From positions 1-20,339 of the forward strand of contig NPFB01000192.1 in the NCBI GenBank assembly GCA_014084085.1: a stretch of DNA of 20,339 bases. The letters run 5' to 3'. This DNA comes from Hondaea fermentalgiana (lineage: Eukaryota; Sar; Bigyra; Thraustochytrida; Thraustochytriidae). Positions within the stretch are counted from its first letter, which is position 1. Every line of letters starts with the position of its first letter. The notes under the pieces are model-generated. The model made no database searches, had not been told where the DNA came from, and worked only from the letters and a program-made list of their open reading frames with translations. Made by a program: the position numbers and the translations under genes. Shown piece after piece: positions 1-8,246 of the stretch.

Positions 1-1298
1 TCTTCCTCGTAGTACGCCAAGGCCTCCTCGTAGCGGCCTTGTGCTCTGTACACGCCGGCGATGTTGTTGAGCGTGGTCGCCACTGAGGGATGCCGGTCGC
101 CAAGACTTTCCTTTTTAATCGACAGCGCTTCCTCGAGCATCTGCAAAGCTTCAATGTACTCGCCCTGGGTCTTTAAAAGTAAACCAGTGCAAACAAGAAT
201 CCGAGCAAGCTCAATTGCATCACCATCACCACTCCGAGCTTCCAATACTGCGTCTCGCGCCATTCTCAGCCGCCATGCGTGCACGCGTCGATTGACCTCT
301 TTGATCAGTGTCACGTAGCCACCTTCCACGGTTGCTTCGATTGCTTTGTCAATCATCTCCTTGTCTTCTTTCTTCCAGCACTCTGCATTGCGCATGTTGT
401 TGTTCTCGGCCATGACCTTGGCCAATCCAAAAACACCCTCAAGCAGTGCCTCGACAAAAGCCTGCTCTTGTCCAGGCGCAAAAACGACCTCGAAACTCTG
501 CGCCTGCGTAATGGCGCCCATGATCTCCCATACGCACCAGGCCCGCTGCAGCGGCGCCGGCACATCCCAGCGGTCAAAGAAGATGACCGCGCTTCCGAAT
601 CGCCCGATTGCCCGATGCAAGCCGTGCGTAAGATACTGGTTCCGCGCGGAAACCACGTTGGGAGGCAGGCCTTCGTCTGCGCTGGTCAGCAGAGGCTGGT
701 TCGCGCAAAAGAGGTCAAGCCATACAAAGGCCGTGTCGGCGTCTTGGCCAAAGTGGTCCTCAAGCGCTGCGACGAGGTCCTGAAAGCGGCACTTTCGCGC
801 CTGGCTTACAAAGGTGCCTTGGAAATCTGCTCCAACGTCCTCTTCATCGAGCAGACTGAGGTAGAACTGGGCCTGAGGCAAGTTCTTGGTCAAGGCAAGC
901 ACGACGTGCTCAGCCACATCTTCCGTGCTCCAGTCTTGACGGGGCTTGGGATCAGCGTCCTTTCCGGGCTCGAAGGTGATGGGTACACCGACGTACGGTA
1001 CGCGGCCTTGCAGTTTGCCGTTTGCCTTGGTGCGAAGGAACTGGATGGTAGCACCTTTTTTGACTTTATCAGAGAGGTCGCGCCTGGCCACATAGAGCTC
1101 AACAGAAGCGGCGGCTTCTCCGCTGAGCACCTCGTCGCGGAGCTCCTTAATGGCACGCAGCGAGATGCTGCGCGGGTCGATAATCTTGCGCGCATCCTCG
1201 GAGAAGATCTCGTCGTCCGCCTTGCGCGTGAAGCTGAAGCGGATGCGCTGCAAGCTGGCACGTGCCGCGCTGGACCTCTTGGCGAGGGCCTTCTTCAT
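1..1298 (-). CDS. TIR-like / kinesin-light-chain-type TPR protein, partial (C-terminus beyond left edge)
   Basis: The minus strand is open from an ATG at 1298 to the left edge, giving about 432 residues with the end missing. Residues ~163-259 carry FVSQARKCRF, then FVWLDLFCANQ (~191-201) and LQRAWCVWEI (~250-259). From memory, this motif order is that of a TIR-like or effector-like region found in front of TPR arrays in algae and other protists. After a helical linker, residues ~375-432 form kinesin-light-chain-type TPRs: YIEALQMLEEALSIKKESLG, then HPSVATTLNNIAGVY and RYEEALAYYEE. TPRs bind protein partners, so a scaffold or sensor role is inferred; no enzyme activity is claimed. The frame stays open upstream to a stop near 1613, and an in-frame ATG at 1484 would add 62 Arg/Pro/Ala-rich residues. 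I prefer 1298 because it has A at -3 and Lys-rich coding-like sequence begins there, but 1484 cannot be excluded. Confidence 0.85.
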   Translation of the reverse strand, partial: MKKALAKRSSAARASLQRIRFSFTRKADDEIFSEDARKIIDPRSISLRAIKELRDEVLSGEAAASVELYVARRDLSDKVKKGATIQFLRTKANGKLQGRVPYVGVPITFEPGKDADPKPRQDWSTEDVAEHVVLALTKNLPQAQFYLSLLDEEDVGADFQGTFVSQARKCRFQDLVAALEDHFGQDADTAFVWLDLFCANQPLLTSADEGLPPNVVSARNQYLTHGLHRAIGRFGSAVIFFDRWDVPAPLQRAWCVWEIMGAITQAQSFEVVFAPGQEQAFVEALLEGVFGLAKVMAENNNMRNAECWKKEDKEMIDKAIEATVEGGYVTLIKEVNRRVHAWRLRMARDAVLEARSGDGDAIELARILVCTGLLLKTQGEYIEALQMLEEALSIKKESLGDRHPSVATTLNNIAGVYRAQGRYEEALAYYEE

Positions 1299-1504
1299 CT
1301 TGTTTTCTCCTTCGCTGCAGGCGACGCAGGCGAGCGGCCGCGGAAAGGCGCGAGAGAGCGGAGAGAGGTGGACACGCCGAGCACGGTAGTACGCGTTCGC
1401 AGGCGGCGTTGCCGTGGCCAGGGGCGCCGCCGTGCGAGGGACGGTGATGCAAGTCTGCACACGCGACGAGCCAGCACGTGCCATGCGTCGAAAATCCGGG
1501 ACAT

Positions 1505-1620
1505 GGTCCGGAATTTCGGGGTGAAAACTATTCAAGGTTATTCTAGGTTTCAACCTAGGGTTAGACGGTTAGGTTAGGCTAGGTTTAAACGTGAACTAGG
1601 TGCGTTACGGTTAAGTTGGG
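1505..1620. promoter_or_regulatory. AT-rich island between divergent genes (putative bidirectional promoter)
   Basis: This stretch is clearly richer in A and T than its surroundings and lies between the divergent TPR gene and the small basic gene. It contains an inverted repeat (CTAGGTT, two bases, AACCTAG), a GTTTAAAC palindrome and several TAGGTT/GTTAGG words. A promoter role is inferred from position and composition only. Confidence 0.35.
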
Positions 1621-1732
1621 ACGCTCGCTGGACAGTTCGTCGCGTGGCGTCAACTTTTCCATGCGCTCCAGCGCTCAAAGGCAAACCTTCAACGTAGCAT
1701 TCTCTGCCACTGAAAAAAAAAAGACGTTTGCG

Positions 1733-2086
1733 ATGGCTCGTCCGAGTCTTGCAGCTTCCGCCGCAGGCAAAGCAAAGCGCACCAAGGCCAAGCCCCGGCG
1801 TCGGGTGAGAAATCCCACAACGAGGAAGCCTACAAAAGGTCGCGCGAAGAGGGCCACAAAACGAGCGAGTCCCAAAACAGCCAAGAGCGCAACGGCGACC
1901 AAGCGCCGCGTTAGTGCAAGGAAGAAAACGCCTTCTCCGCCTCCGCCCGAACCCCGCGCCAGCGTCGACGAGTGTGCTTCCGACGGCGGCGCTAGCTCCG
2001 GCACGGACTTGAGCGACTTACAGGCAATGATTGATTTTGCGGAAAACAACGAGTGCGAGGTCGACCGGTATTCTCGCTCGACTTAG
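1733..2086 (+). CDS. Small Lys/Arg-rich basic protein with acidic C-terminus
   Basis: This 117-residue frame starts at the ATG at 1733 in the context GCGATGGC, which recurs at other starts in the window; an A-rich run lies just upstream. The frame is open further upstream, but the first in-frame ATG codes for sequence that looks like a leader. Residues 1-75 are dominated by Lys, Arg, Ala, Thr and Ser (KAKRTKAKPRRR, KGRAKRATKRA), then a PSPPPPEP hinge and an acidic, Ser-rich tail ending DLQAMIDFAENNECEVDRYS. The composition resembles histone H1 tails or small nucleic-acid-packaging proteins, so DNA or RNA binding is plausible. There is no recognisable fold, and a low-complexity frame this short could still be spurious. 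Confidence 0.6.
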   Translation: MARPSLAASAAGKAKRTKAKPRRRVRNPTTRKPTKGRAKRATKRASPKTAKSATATKRRVSARKKTPSPPPPEPRASVDECASDGGASSGTDLSDLQAMIDFAENNECEVDRYSRST

Positions 2087-2104
2087 GTTGATTCTCCAAA
2101 CATC

Positions 2105-2605
2105 CATGTTGATGCAAGGAAGAGGTGGCGCGGCAAACAGATCGCAAAACGCCAACATAGTGTAAAGAGAAGATGGCGCGGTAAGCAGATCGCAAACCAC
2201 CAACATAGAGGAAGGAGGAGGTTGCGCGGCAACCAGATCGCAAACCGCCAATACAAAGCAAGGGGAGAGCGGTAAGGTGAAGCGAATCGCAAACAGCCAA
2301 TATTAAGTAAGAAGAGAGCAGTAAGGTGAAGCGAATCGCAAACAGCCAATGTAGTGCAAGGAAGAGATGATGGAGTGAAGCAGATCGCAAATTGCCAACA
2401 TGAAGCAAGGAAGGGGTGGTAAAGTGAAGCAGATCGCAAACCACCAATATGATGCAAGTAAGAGTCGATCGAGTAAAGCAGATCGCAAAACGCCAATTTG
2501 GTGCAAGCAAGGGGTGTTCGGGTAAAGGAAATCGCAAAACGCCAATTTAGTGCAAGCACTAGGTGGTCGAGTAAAGCAGATCGCAAAACGCCAATTTGGT
2601 GCAAG
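2105..2605. repeat. Minisatellite A: ten ~49-bp tandem units
   Basis: Ten consecutive units of 48-51 bp each contain the invariant core ATCGCAAA followed by CCAA five or six bases later, for example AGATCGCAAAACGCCAA. Between cores the units vary around TGCAAGGAAGAGGTGG. Seven of the ten units are exactly 49 bp. Two minus-strand frames run the full length without a stop, and the third has about one stop. Units have drifted from each other, so the array is not freshly made. Confidence 0.95.
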
Positions 2606-2690
2606 ACATCTCTCCGCTCGCGACGGCGCGCCATACGCGCAGCCAAGCAGAGGTGTCGTGGCTCATTTCTAGCGTAATTGAAGTAGATTC

Positions 2691-2775
2691 CTCTGTCTAT
2701 CTCTCCGCTCTTTCTATCTTTCGCCCCTGTCTATATCTCCGCTCTGTCTATCTTTCGCCCCTATCCACCTCTCCT
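2691..2775. repeat. Pyrimidine-rich tandem repeat, ~35-bp period
   Basis: Two full copies and a partial copy of a C/T-rich unit built from CTATCTTTCGCCCCTGTCTA and TCTCCGCTCT lie head to tail. The strand asymmetry is strong: almost no purines on the plus strand. Confidence 0.75.
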
Positions 2776-2946
2776 CCCCGCCCATCACCTCGCGCACCGA
2801 CACGGCGCCGAGCCACCGGTACCCAGCGGAAATACAGGAGAAGGCGCTGCGGTGCTTGCTGCGCAACACCACCCATTGCCCACGCAATGCAGGCTGGCCT
2901 CACTGCCGCCCGTGACTGCACCACAGTGACGCCCACATCTGCCTCG

Positions 2947-2971
2947 TAGTCTGCCCTAGTCAAGCAGACTA
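2947..2971. other. Hairpin (8-bp perfect stem, 9-base loop)
   Basis: TAGTCTGC at 2947-2954 pairs perfectly with GCAGACTA at 2964-2971. It has no adjacent T-run and no convincing gene on either side. It could be a leftover 3'-end signal or a chance structure. Confidence 0.4.
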
Positions 2972-3195
2972 GGCTTGCTTTGTACGGCCCCTCAGCCCGC
3001 CAAGTGTGCACCCGACCTCCCCTAGTGGCCAAGTACATGGTATGGTAAGACACTCCCCTGGAGACTTGCCCGTTTGTACCACAGTCTGTACTTGGGTTGC
3101 GCACACACCCTACCTCCCCTTGTACAAGTTAATAAACGGGTTCCCCAAGTGGAGTACAAGTTGGTTGGCTGTGTGCGTCACTGTGGTGAGCAACG

Positions 3196-3350
3196 CGTCT
3201 GCTCCGCGCTATCACGGCGTTGCGTTGGCTGATTGAGAGAGATCGGCCGCTCTGCCTTATCACGGCTTTGTGTTGGTCTTTTGAGCAGGCAACCTTTTCG
3301 CGCCATCACGGCGCTGCGCTGGCTCTTTGGGCGCGCGGCCGCTCTGCCCC
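3196..3350. repeat. Minisatellite C: three ~47-bp degenerate units
   Basis: ATCACGG followed by a G/T-rich stretch (GCGTTGCGTTGGCT or close variants) occurs at 3211, 3259 and 3305, a spacing of 48 and 46 bp. CCGCTCTG and GTTGGCT words also occur in the larger array at 16367-17005, suggesting a related repeat family. Confidence 0.7.
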
Positions 3351-3430
3351 GCGGTGGTTTTCGTGTCGCAGGCTGGAGAGCGGTTGAAGGGGGGAGGGGA
3401 CGAGGCAGACAGACAGGGTGGGCAAGCAGA

Positions 3431-3502
3431 GCGGCAATGGGGAGAGCGAGCGGAGCGGCAACAGAGAGAGCGAGCGGAGCGGCAACAGGGAGAGCGAGCG
3501 GG
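3431..3502. repeat. 24-bp tandem repeat, three copies
   Basis: Three head-to-tail copies of a 24-bp unit of the form GCGGCAACAGAGAGAGCGAG plus CGGA, differing by a few substitutions. It lies in the presumed leader of the gene at 3736. Both strands stay open through it because the period is divisible by three. Confidence 0.85.
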
Positions 3503-3735
3503 GCGGCGCGCGTCAAGGGCATCGTGCACGGCGTGTACGTGCGTGCGCTCGCCGTGTGGCACGGTCTGGTGAGCGCGCTGGGCTTGTTCGGGACGTCTGG
3601 GGAGCGGCGCATCGCGGAGACGCCGTCGGGTGGATTGCTCGACGAGGATTGCTCGACGAGCGTCGAGGCAGTGACGCACGTCAGGTGTACGGGAAGCTCG
3701 TCGGCTGGATCAGGGGGCTGCCGGACCCGGAGCAG

Positions 3736-4890
3736 ATGGTGGGAGCTGAGGAAACGAGAGCAGAGGCAGCTGCCGAGCCATTCCTGACGTTTGACGACAT
3801 GGTGTCGGTCTCCCCGGTCATGGACCAGGTTTCCAAGGAGACGCGGGTCCTCGAAACAGCGTTCAAGCGGGCGCCCGGCGATCCGAATTTAACGGAGAAG
3901 CTCGCAGCGTGCGCCCGTCGTCTCATTGCGACGAACGAAATGGCCAAGGATCGCGTGCGTAGGCATCTGGTGCTTCGAAGCCTCTCGGACCTTATCTTCA
4001 GGCACGCTTCATCTCTGCGAGGAGATGCAGCCAAGGATGGAATTGTGCCCATCAAGATGCTCATCGCCGGTGGACACGGGGAGGCCATGAGCGGGATGGT
4101 GCACGATTTTTTCATCCGCCCTGACTTCTTTGGCAACGGCACCGTCCCCAACTTCGAGCTGCTGGATGGAACGCTTAACGGCTTGGACGCCGAATACGCA
4201 GCAGTGACGCTGTCGAGGGACCGTTGGTGTGTGGAGAAGATTGCCCCAGGAATTTTGGCGGGTCGGGCCGCTGACGCAAAGCTGTTCAACATTGTCACGA
4301 GGCATTGTCCTGCAGCGTTGCGCCCCGGCTTACTCCTGGACGTGTGCGATTCTTCCATCGCACAAGCGCCCATGCCCGCCGCGTCCGAAGTGTCGGGTGC
4401 GTGGATGGAGGAAATGCTCGAGCTGCTCGGCTTCGACATTGATTGGCACAGAAGAAACGGTTCTTACCCGTCGATGACTGGCGTTTGCGTCGTGCTTCGC
4501 TTTGCTGCCCTGCGGCTGGAGTGGATGGCCACGAGTGAGGCAGATGCGAGTGCTTCGCCGGACGAATACCTTGGGTACTGGATGAGTGGCTACAAGATGC
4601 CGGAGGTGGTTTTGGCTGCGGCCGCCGAGGCGTGTGCGCGTGCGTGCAATGCGGAGCCCTCGTTCCTCCCCATGGTGGTGTCGATAGCCTTTTATCCCAT
4701 GGTAATGCACGCCAATCCAGCCTTTGCACGCACGCTTGTCCGAGACTTGAACGGGAGTGCTCGTGCGCTTGTGGAGCCGGTCCTCCGCGCGTACGAGGAA
4801 GTGGACGAGAATCCGTTGTCCGAGAAGTCGATTGGCCACCTCGTGGCCATGGAGCGTGGCTTAATCGCGAAGTTGAAGCAACAAACGTAA
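3736..4890 (+). CDS. Unrecognised alpha-helical protein, 384 aa
   Basis: The ATG at 3736 is the first in-frame ATG; the frame is open further upstream but only through the 24-bp repeat and Arg-rich sequence. I do not recognise a family. The protein has mixed, globular composition with many predicted helices and no signal peptide, membrane segment or metal-binding cluster. Landmarks are FLTFDDMVSVSPVMDQ near the start, DFFIRPDFFGNGTVPNFELL in the middle, a Trp-containing stretch (EEMLELLGFDIDWHRRN), and VLAAAAEACARACNAEPSFL near the end. The length and helical pattern suggest a helical-repeat scaffold like the 8247 gene, but I could not align the two. It converges on the ARM/BTB gene with 22 bp between stop codons, so the two transcripts probably overlap at their 3' ends. 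Confidence 0.85.
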   Translation: MVGAEETRAEAAAEPFLTFDDMVSVSPVMDQVSKETRVLETAFKRAPGDPNLTEKLAACARRLIATNEMAKDRVRRHLVLRSLSDLIFRHASSLRGDAAKDGIVPIKMLIAGGHGEAMSGMVHDFFIRPDFFGNGTVPNFELLDGTLNGLDAEYAAVTLSRDRWCVEKIAPGILAGRAADAKLFNIVTRHCPAALRPGLLLDVCDSSIAQAPMPAASEVSGAWMEEMLELLGFDIDWHRRNGSYPSMTGVCVVLRFAALRLEWMATSEADASASPDEYLGYWMSGYKMPEVVLAAAAEACARACNAEPSFLPMVVSIAFYPMVMHANPAFARTLVRDLNGSARALVEPVLRAYEEVDENPLSEKSIGHLVAMERGLIAKLKQQT

Positions 4891-4912
4891 CGATAACGAT
4901 CCCTTCTTTCAT

Positions 4913-7900
4913 TTACTTGTCTTTTTCCATTTTCACTTGGGGTGAGCACAGTTGTTCGCTGGACTGCGCGGCCCGCTTTCGCTTTTTGCAAAAAGGTCTG
5001 TGAGCACTGTGCGCAATCGCTTTGGTGGTGGATTTGATTTTGTCGTGCGACATTGAGCGCAATTCGCTGGCGGCGCGCAGTCTCTTCTTGCGCTGGAGAT
5101 TCGCGAGGCACGCCAAGGTTATGGCGCGGGCCACTGGCGCGTCCACGTGTTCGAGGCGTGAGAGGACTGCCATGGCCTCCTTTGGTTTGAGCGCAGTGGC
5201 AATGGCGCCCTCGCACGCAAGTTGAAGCGCGCCCAGTTTGTGTTTGTTGGCAATGACCAAAACGCTGGAGACGATGCCCGCTCTCTCGGTGGCGAGCAAT
5301 CTCTCCACCGCGTGAACGCCGCAGTGCAAGTACTTGAGGACGATGCGGCTGGTCGCGAACGAAGCTTTGATCGGTATGGCGCCAATGGCCTTGGAATTGT
5401 TCGCCTTTTCGTCGAGCATAGCTTTGAAGATGGGCGATCGTGCGGCGAGTATGGCTTTGTGGGCGAATAAAAGGTGACCATCTTCTGTCCTCACCTGAAC
5501 TCCGCTGCGCTCGGGTTTGGTGACGAGCATTCGCTCCATGTCGTCTGCCCACGTCGACGGAAACGCGTCTCGCAAGTTTGGAATCCGCAGCGCAGCGCAG
5601 AGTTGGCTGAGGCCGTCGTCGCGCAAGCAATCGTCGGTAAGCATGACCTCGTCCGTGTGGATGTATCGTACGACGGTTTCCCAGCACGCCGCGCGCGCAG
5701 TGCAAGACGGAGGGCCCTTGACGATGAGTTTGCCGTCCGTCACGCACGCATTGGCCTCCCCGAAGCTCGCACAACGCGCTTGGATGATTGCCTTGTAGCC
5801 GGATATGCGAAAGGTACCGCCGGGGGTAGGCAGCTCGAGGATGCAGTCGCCCTTTTGCCCGGGCTCCGCGGATGCCAGATCGGAGAAGAGGGATTTCATG
5901 CGCACCCTGAGCTCATCTTCGAAGTGTTCGCCGTACACGTCGAAGACGCTGGGAGAATTTCCGCGCTCCTCCATGGCCATGAGCTGGATCGTCTCGAGCG
6001 CGACGCGGCTAATTTCTTTGTCACACGAGCCTGCAATCCTCCCGAGCGCGCGCATGAGGCTGTATGTGCGCAACCGCTCGGGGTAAGTCCTGCACACGTT
6101 TCGCAGCGCGAACAAGGCGTCCTTGTCGTGAGCGGATGCCTTGGCGGCTGCGGCGCCGAGGGCGCTGCTGCATTCGTAGGAGGTGATTGCGCCGCAGTAC
6201 TCGGGCGTCTCGCTGAGTGCGCGGATGGCGCCCGCGGCAGTAAGCCTGGTCGTATCATCGGCGCTCCTCAATTGCAAGAGGAGCCGTCGCACGGGAGCTG
6301 CCGTGCGCGTTGCGTTGACCAAGAGAGCGTTGTACGGAGACTTTGCTGCAATTTTGGCGAGTATTCGCAGGGCCTGGCCTGCGTCGCGGGGTTTGCCTCT
6401 GAGGATGCGGACGAGCCCTCTGACGACCGTTTCGGTGGCGATGCAGTCGAAGCCACGATCGTCTTGGAGCAGATTGTGGATGGCAATCATGGCATACGTC
6501 GCAGCGCGCGGACAGTCGTCGGCAAAGAGGAAGTCCGCGACGGCATCGACTTGATCCTGGTAATCGCAAAAGATGGAGGCCGCGGCCGGCTGCTTGAGAA
6601 TTGTGGCGAGTGCGGCGATGAAGTTAATACAGATGCCCGTTTGGGTATGCAGGCGGGTGGTGCTCACTTGATTCGCCAAGAAGCACACGATCGTTTTGGT
6701 GGCCATCAACGTATTGTTCATGTCGATGGAGAACATGCGGAAGAAATAGCCGATGGTTTCTCTGAGCTCATCGTTCGCTCGGCCGTATTGATCGACGAGC
6801 AGCTTGGGGAGGTCGGTGAGGAAAATAGAGGTCCGGGGGGAGGATCGATGGTTGATGGCAAGGAGGGCATGGATCGTCTCGGAGGGGGTTTGCAGTGTAT
6901 CCCACGTTTGCACGATCCGATGGGCGACAGCATTCGCCGGTGCCTGGATGTCCGTGGTGCCAATGTTCTGCAGAACATCCATTGCGTGGCTGAAAGTTGC
7001 GTCGCTGGGCCGGATGCAATCGAGCACGGCGTCGATGACGGCGGCTCTGATGTGACCTGGGAAAGGCGCGCCGTTGCGCGCCAGGATCGCCGTGAGCCGG
7101 AACGCGGGCAGTTGAAACGGCATCGGGGAGCGGAGGTGATCGGGCAGCAGATGCAAGGCCGGAGAGGTGGCTATTTTGGAGCACATTGTGCGTCCCAGGT
7201 TCGCCATCCCGTGCAAGGCCCAGTACGCCTCTGTCGCCACGGGGATTTCGCCGAAGCGGATGCAGTCGAGGGTCGGCTGAACGTAGATGTCGAACTCCGA
7301 TGTCCAGCATTCAGGGTCCGTGGCGTTAGCGAGCAAGCGCATCGCCACGTTGTGCGCGTCCATCGTGCATGCGCGCTGCACAAATTCCGCGAGAGCCAAG
7401 TGGATGATGGCGCGCCCACGTAAGCTCTGGCGCCAGACTCGGTCGTGCGAGAGGGCTTCGATCGTGCGGAGCGCCATCACCTTGAGATCGACGAAGGATC
7501 CCCGGAGGAGGTGTTTGAGGCGGCGATTGAGGTGGCTGCCCCGGCGCCAGTTGTCGAATTGGGACTTTGCGCCAAGTTTGCCATACGCGAACGCGATGAT
7601 GGTGTGCATGAACAGCTTTTCCTCGTACGAGTGCCTTGCGATGCCGTGCACCCAGTAATCAAGGCATTTGTCAGCGGCGTGTCCGCGCATTTGCGTGAGG
7701 ATTGTATTGCTCCGTGCTCTGTGCTCCTCGGTGTTGTCCTCTCTCGCGATCTCGACAAGGAGGAACGCCTCGCACGGCTGGAAAGGGACCCCGCCCCAGG
7801 ACGCGGGCGCGCGTGCGACGATGGAGTCGCGGGCGCTGGCCACCAAGGTACCCAGCGTGTCGAGCGCAACGAGCCTGGCCATGGGGTCCTCGCTCTGTAG

Positions 7901-8059
7901 GCCGCGCCTCATCCACCCTTCAAGTCTTTCCAGATTCGCGGTTTTCATCTTGGGCATCGCGGGCGCGAACGTCTGCATGAGAACCAGGCGCGAGAGCTCT
8001 TGGTCCCTGGCGTCCGCGCCATCCCATGTTAGCTTGGTGCAGTGGTCTTCGCTCTGCAT
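4913..8059 (-). CDS. ARM-repeat protein with two C-terminal BTB/POZ domains, 1048 aa
   Basis: Residues ~1-725 are a long helical solenoid with Armadillo-like stretches, for example VRGLVRILRG, QALRILAKIAAKSPYN and TRLTAAGAIRALSETPEY. A first, divergent BTB-like domain starts near 737 (GDCILEL, then FRISGYKAIIQARCASF, and LSQLCAALRIPNLRDAF). A second, clearer BTB starts near 852 (VRTEDGHLLFAHKAILAARS, PIFKAMLDE, VLKYLHCGV, and ANKHKLGALQLACEGAIATA). The tail has a nuclear-localisation-like KKRKR (~1025-1029) and ends with VKME, a SUMO-consensus-like motif. ARM-BTB proteins commonly act as Cullin-3 substrate adaptors or transcription cofactors; that role here is inference. The start at 8059 is the first ATG giving solenoid-like sequence. 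The frame continues upstream to an ATG at 8248 through Arg/Ala/Pro-rich, noncoding-looking sequence. No intron is needed over 3.1 kb. Confidence 0.93.
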   Translation of the reverse strand: MQSEDHCTKLTWDGADARDQELSRLVLMQTFAPAMPKMKTANLERLEGWMRRGLQSEDPMARLVALDTLGTLVASARDSIVARAPASWGGVPFQPCEAFLLVEIAREDNTEEHRARSNTILTQMRGHAADKCLDYWVHGIARHSYEEKLFMHTIIAFAYGKLGAKSQFDNWRRGSHLNRRLKHLLRGSFVDLKVMALRTIEALSHDRVWRQSLRGRAIIHLALAEFVQRACTMDAHNVAMRLLANATDPECWTSEFDIYVQPTLDCIRFGEIPVATEAYWALHGMANLGRTMCSKIATSPALHLLPDHLRSPMPFQLPAFRLTAILARNGAPFPGHIRAAVIDAVLDCIRPSDATFSHAMDVLQNIGTTDIQAPANAVAHRIVQTWDTLQTPSETIHALLAINHRSSPRTSIFLTDLPKLLVDQYGRANDELRETIGYFFRMFSIDMNNTLMATKTIVCFLANQVSTTRLHTQTGICINFIAALATILKQPAAASIFCDYQDQVDAVADFLFADDCPRAATYAMIAIHNLLQDDRGFDCIATETVVRGLVRILRGKPRDAGQALRILAKIAAKSPYNALLVNATRTAAPVRRLLLQLRSADDTTRLTAAGAIRALSETPEYCGAITSYECSSALGAAAAKASAHDKDALFALRNVCRTYPERLRTYSLMRALGRIAGSCDKEISRVALETIQLMAMEERGNSPSVFDVYGEHFEDELRVRMKSLFSDLASAEPGQKGDCILELPTPGGTFRISGYKAIIQARCASFGEANACVTDGKLIVKGPPSCTARAACWETVVRYIHTDEVMLTDDCLRDDGLSQLCAALRIPNLRDAFPSTWADDMERMLVTKPERSGVQVRTEDGHLLFAHKAILAARSPIFKAMLDEKANNSKAIGAIPIKASFATSRIVLKYLHCGVHAVERLLATERAGIVSSVLVIANKHKLGALQLACEGAIATALKPKEAMAVLSRLEHVDAPVARAITLACLANLQRKKRLRAASELRSMSHDKIKSTTKAIAHSAHRPFCKKRKRAAQSSEQLCSPQVKMEKDK

Positions 8060-8246
8060 GGTTGGCTGGTCTCGGCGTTGCGCGTCTGCCGGCGACCGGG
8101 AGAACTGGAGCGACCGTCGAGCGACTGTCGCGGGGCGGTCGCGGGTTGCACTGACGGTTGCGCGAACTCTCGCTGGGGGGCTGGGGGAGGCGACGGACGT
8201 AACGACCGGCGAGAGGGCGCGTGCGCCAGCCAGACACAGAACGAGC
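8060..8246. promoter_or_regulatory. Divergent intergenic region (shared promoter)
   Basis: This 187-bp spacer separates the starts of the ARM/BTB gene and the 8247 gene, so it must hold both promoters. It is GC-rich without an AT island. The plus-strand ATG at 8247 sits inside GCATGC, so an ATG also reads in the opposite direction at 8248, in frame with the ARM/BTB gene. I see no specific factor site. Confidence 0.4.

Larger units (their letters stand above)
2087..3735. other. Gene-free, repeat-rich spacer (1.65 kb)
   Basis: I find no convincing gene here. Open frames exist on both strands, but they are Pro/Arg/Ser-rich or follow the repeats. The stretch holds a ~49-bp minisatellite (2105-2605), a pyrimidine-rich 35-bp repeat (2691-2775), a hairpin (2947-2971), a CTTGTACAAG palindrome near 3120, a ~47-bp array (3196-3350) and a 24-bp array (3431-3502). 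The last part (3503-3735) presumably contains the leader of the gene starting at 3736. Confidence 0.6.

Noticed and set aside
279..1577. 432-codon plus-strand open frame
   Set aside because: Antisense of the TIR-like/TPR gene, whose frame shows clear TPR sequence.
1505..1620. Telomere or chromosome end
   Set aside because: TTAGG-like words are few and irregular, and genes continue on both sides.
2105..2605. CRISPR array
   Set aside because: Units are contiguous, degenerate tandem repeats without unique spacers, and no cas gene is present.
2596..2949. 117-codon plus-strand frame ending at the hairpin
   Set aside because: It starts at GTG with no early ATG, and it is Ser/Pro/Arg-rich and overlaps the pyrimidine repeat.
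3178..3612. 144-codon minus-strand frame with an 8-residue Ala/Leu/Pro repeat
   Set aside because: It only translates the 24-bp and ~47-bp arrays; no globular sequence.
5474..7423. 649-codon plus-strand open frame
   Set aside because: It lies entirely antisense to the ARM/BTB gene, whose frame gives recognisable ARM and BTB motifs. The plus frame is an Arg/Gly/Ala-rich shadow.
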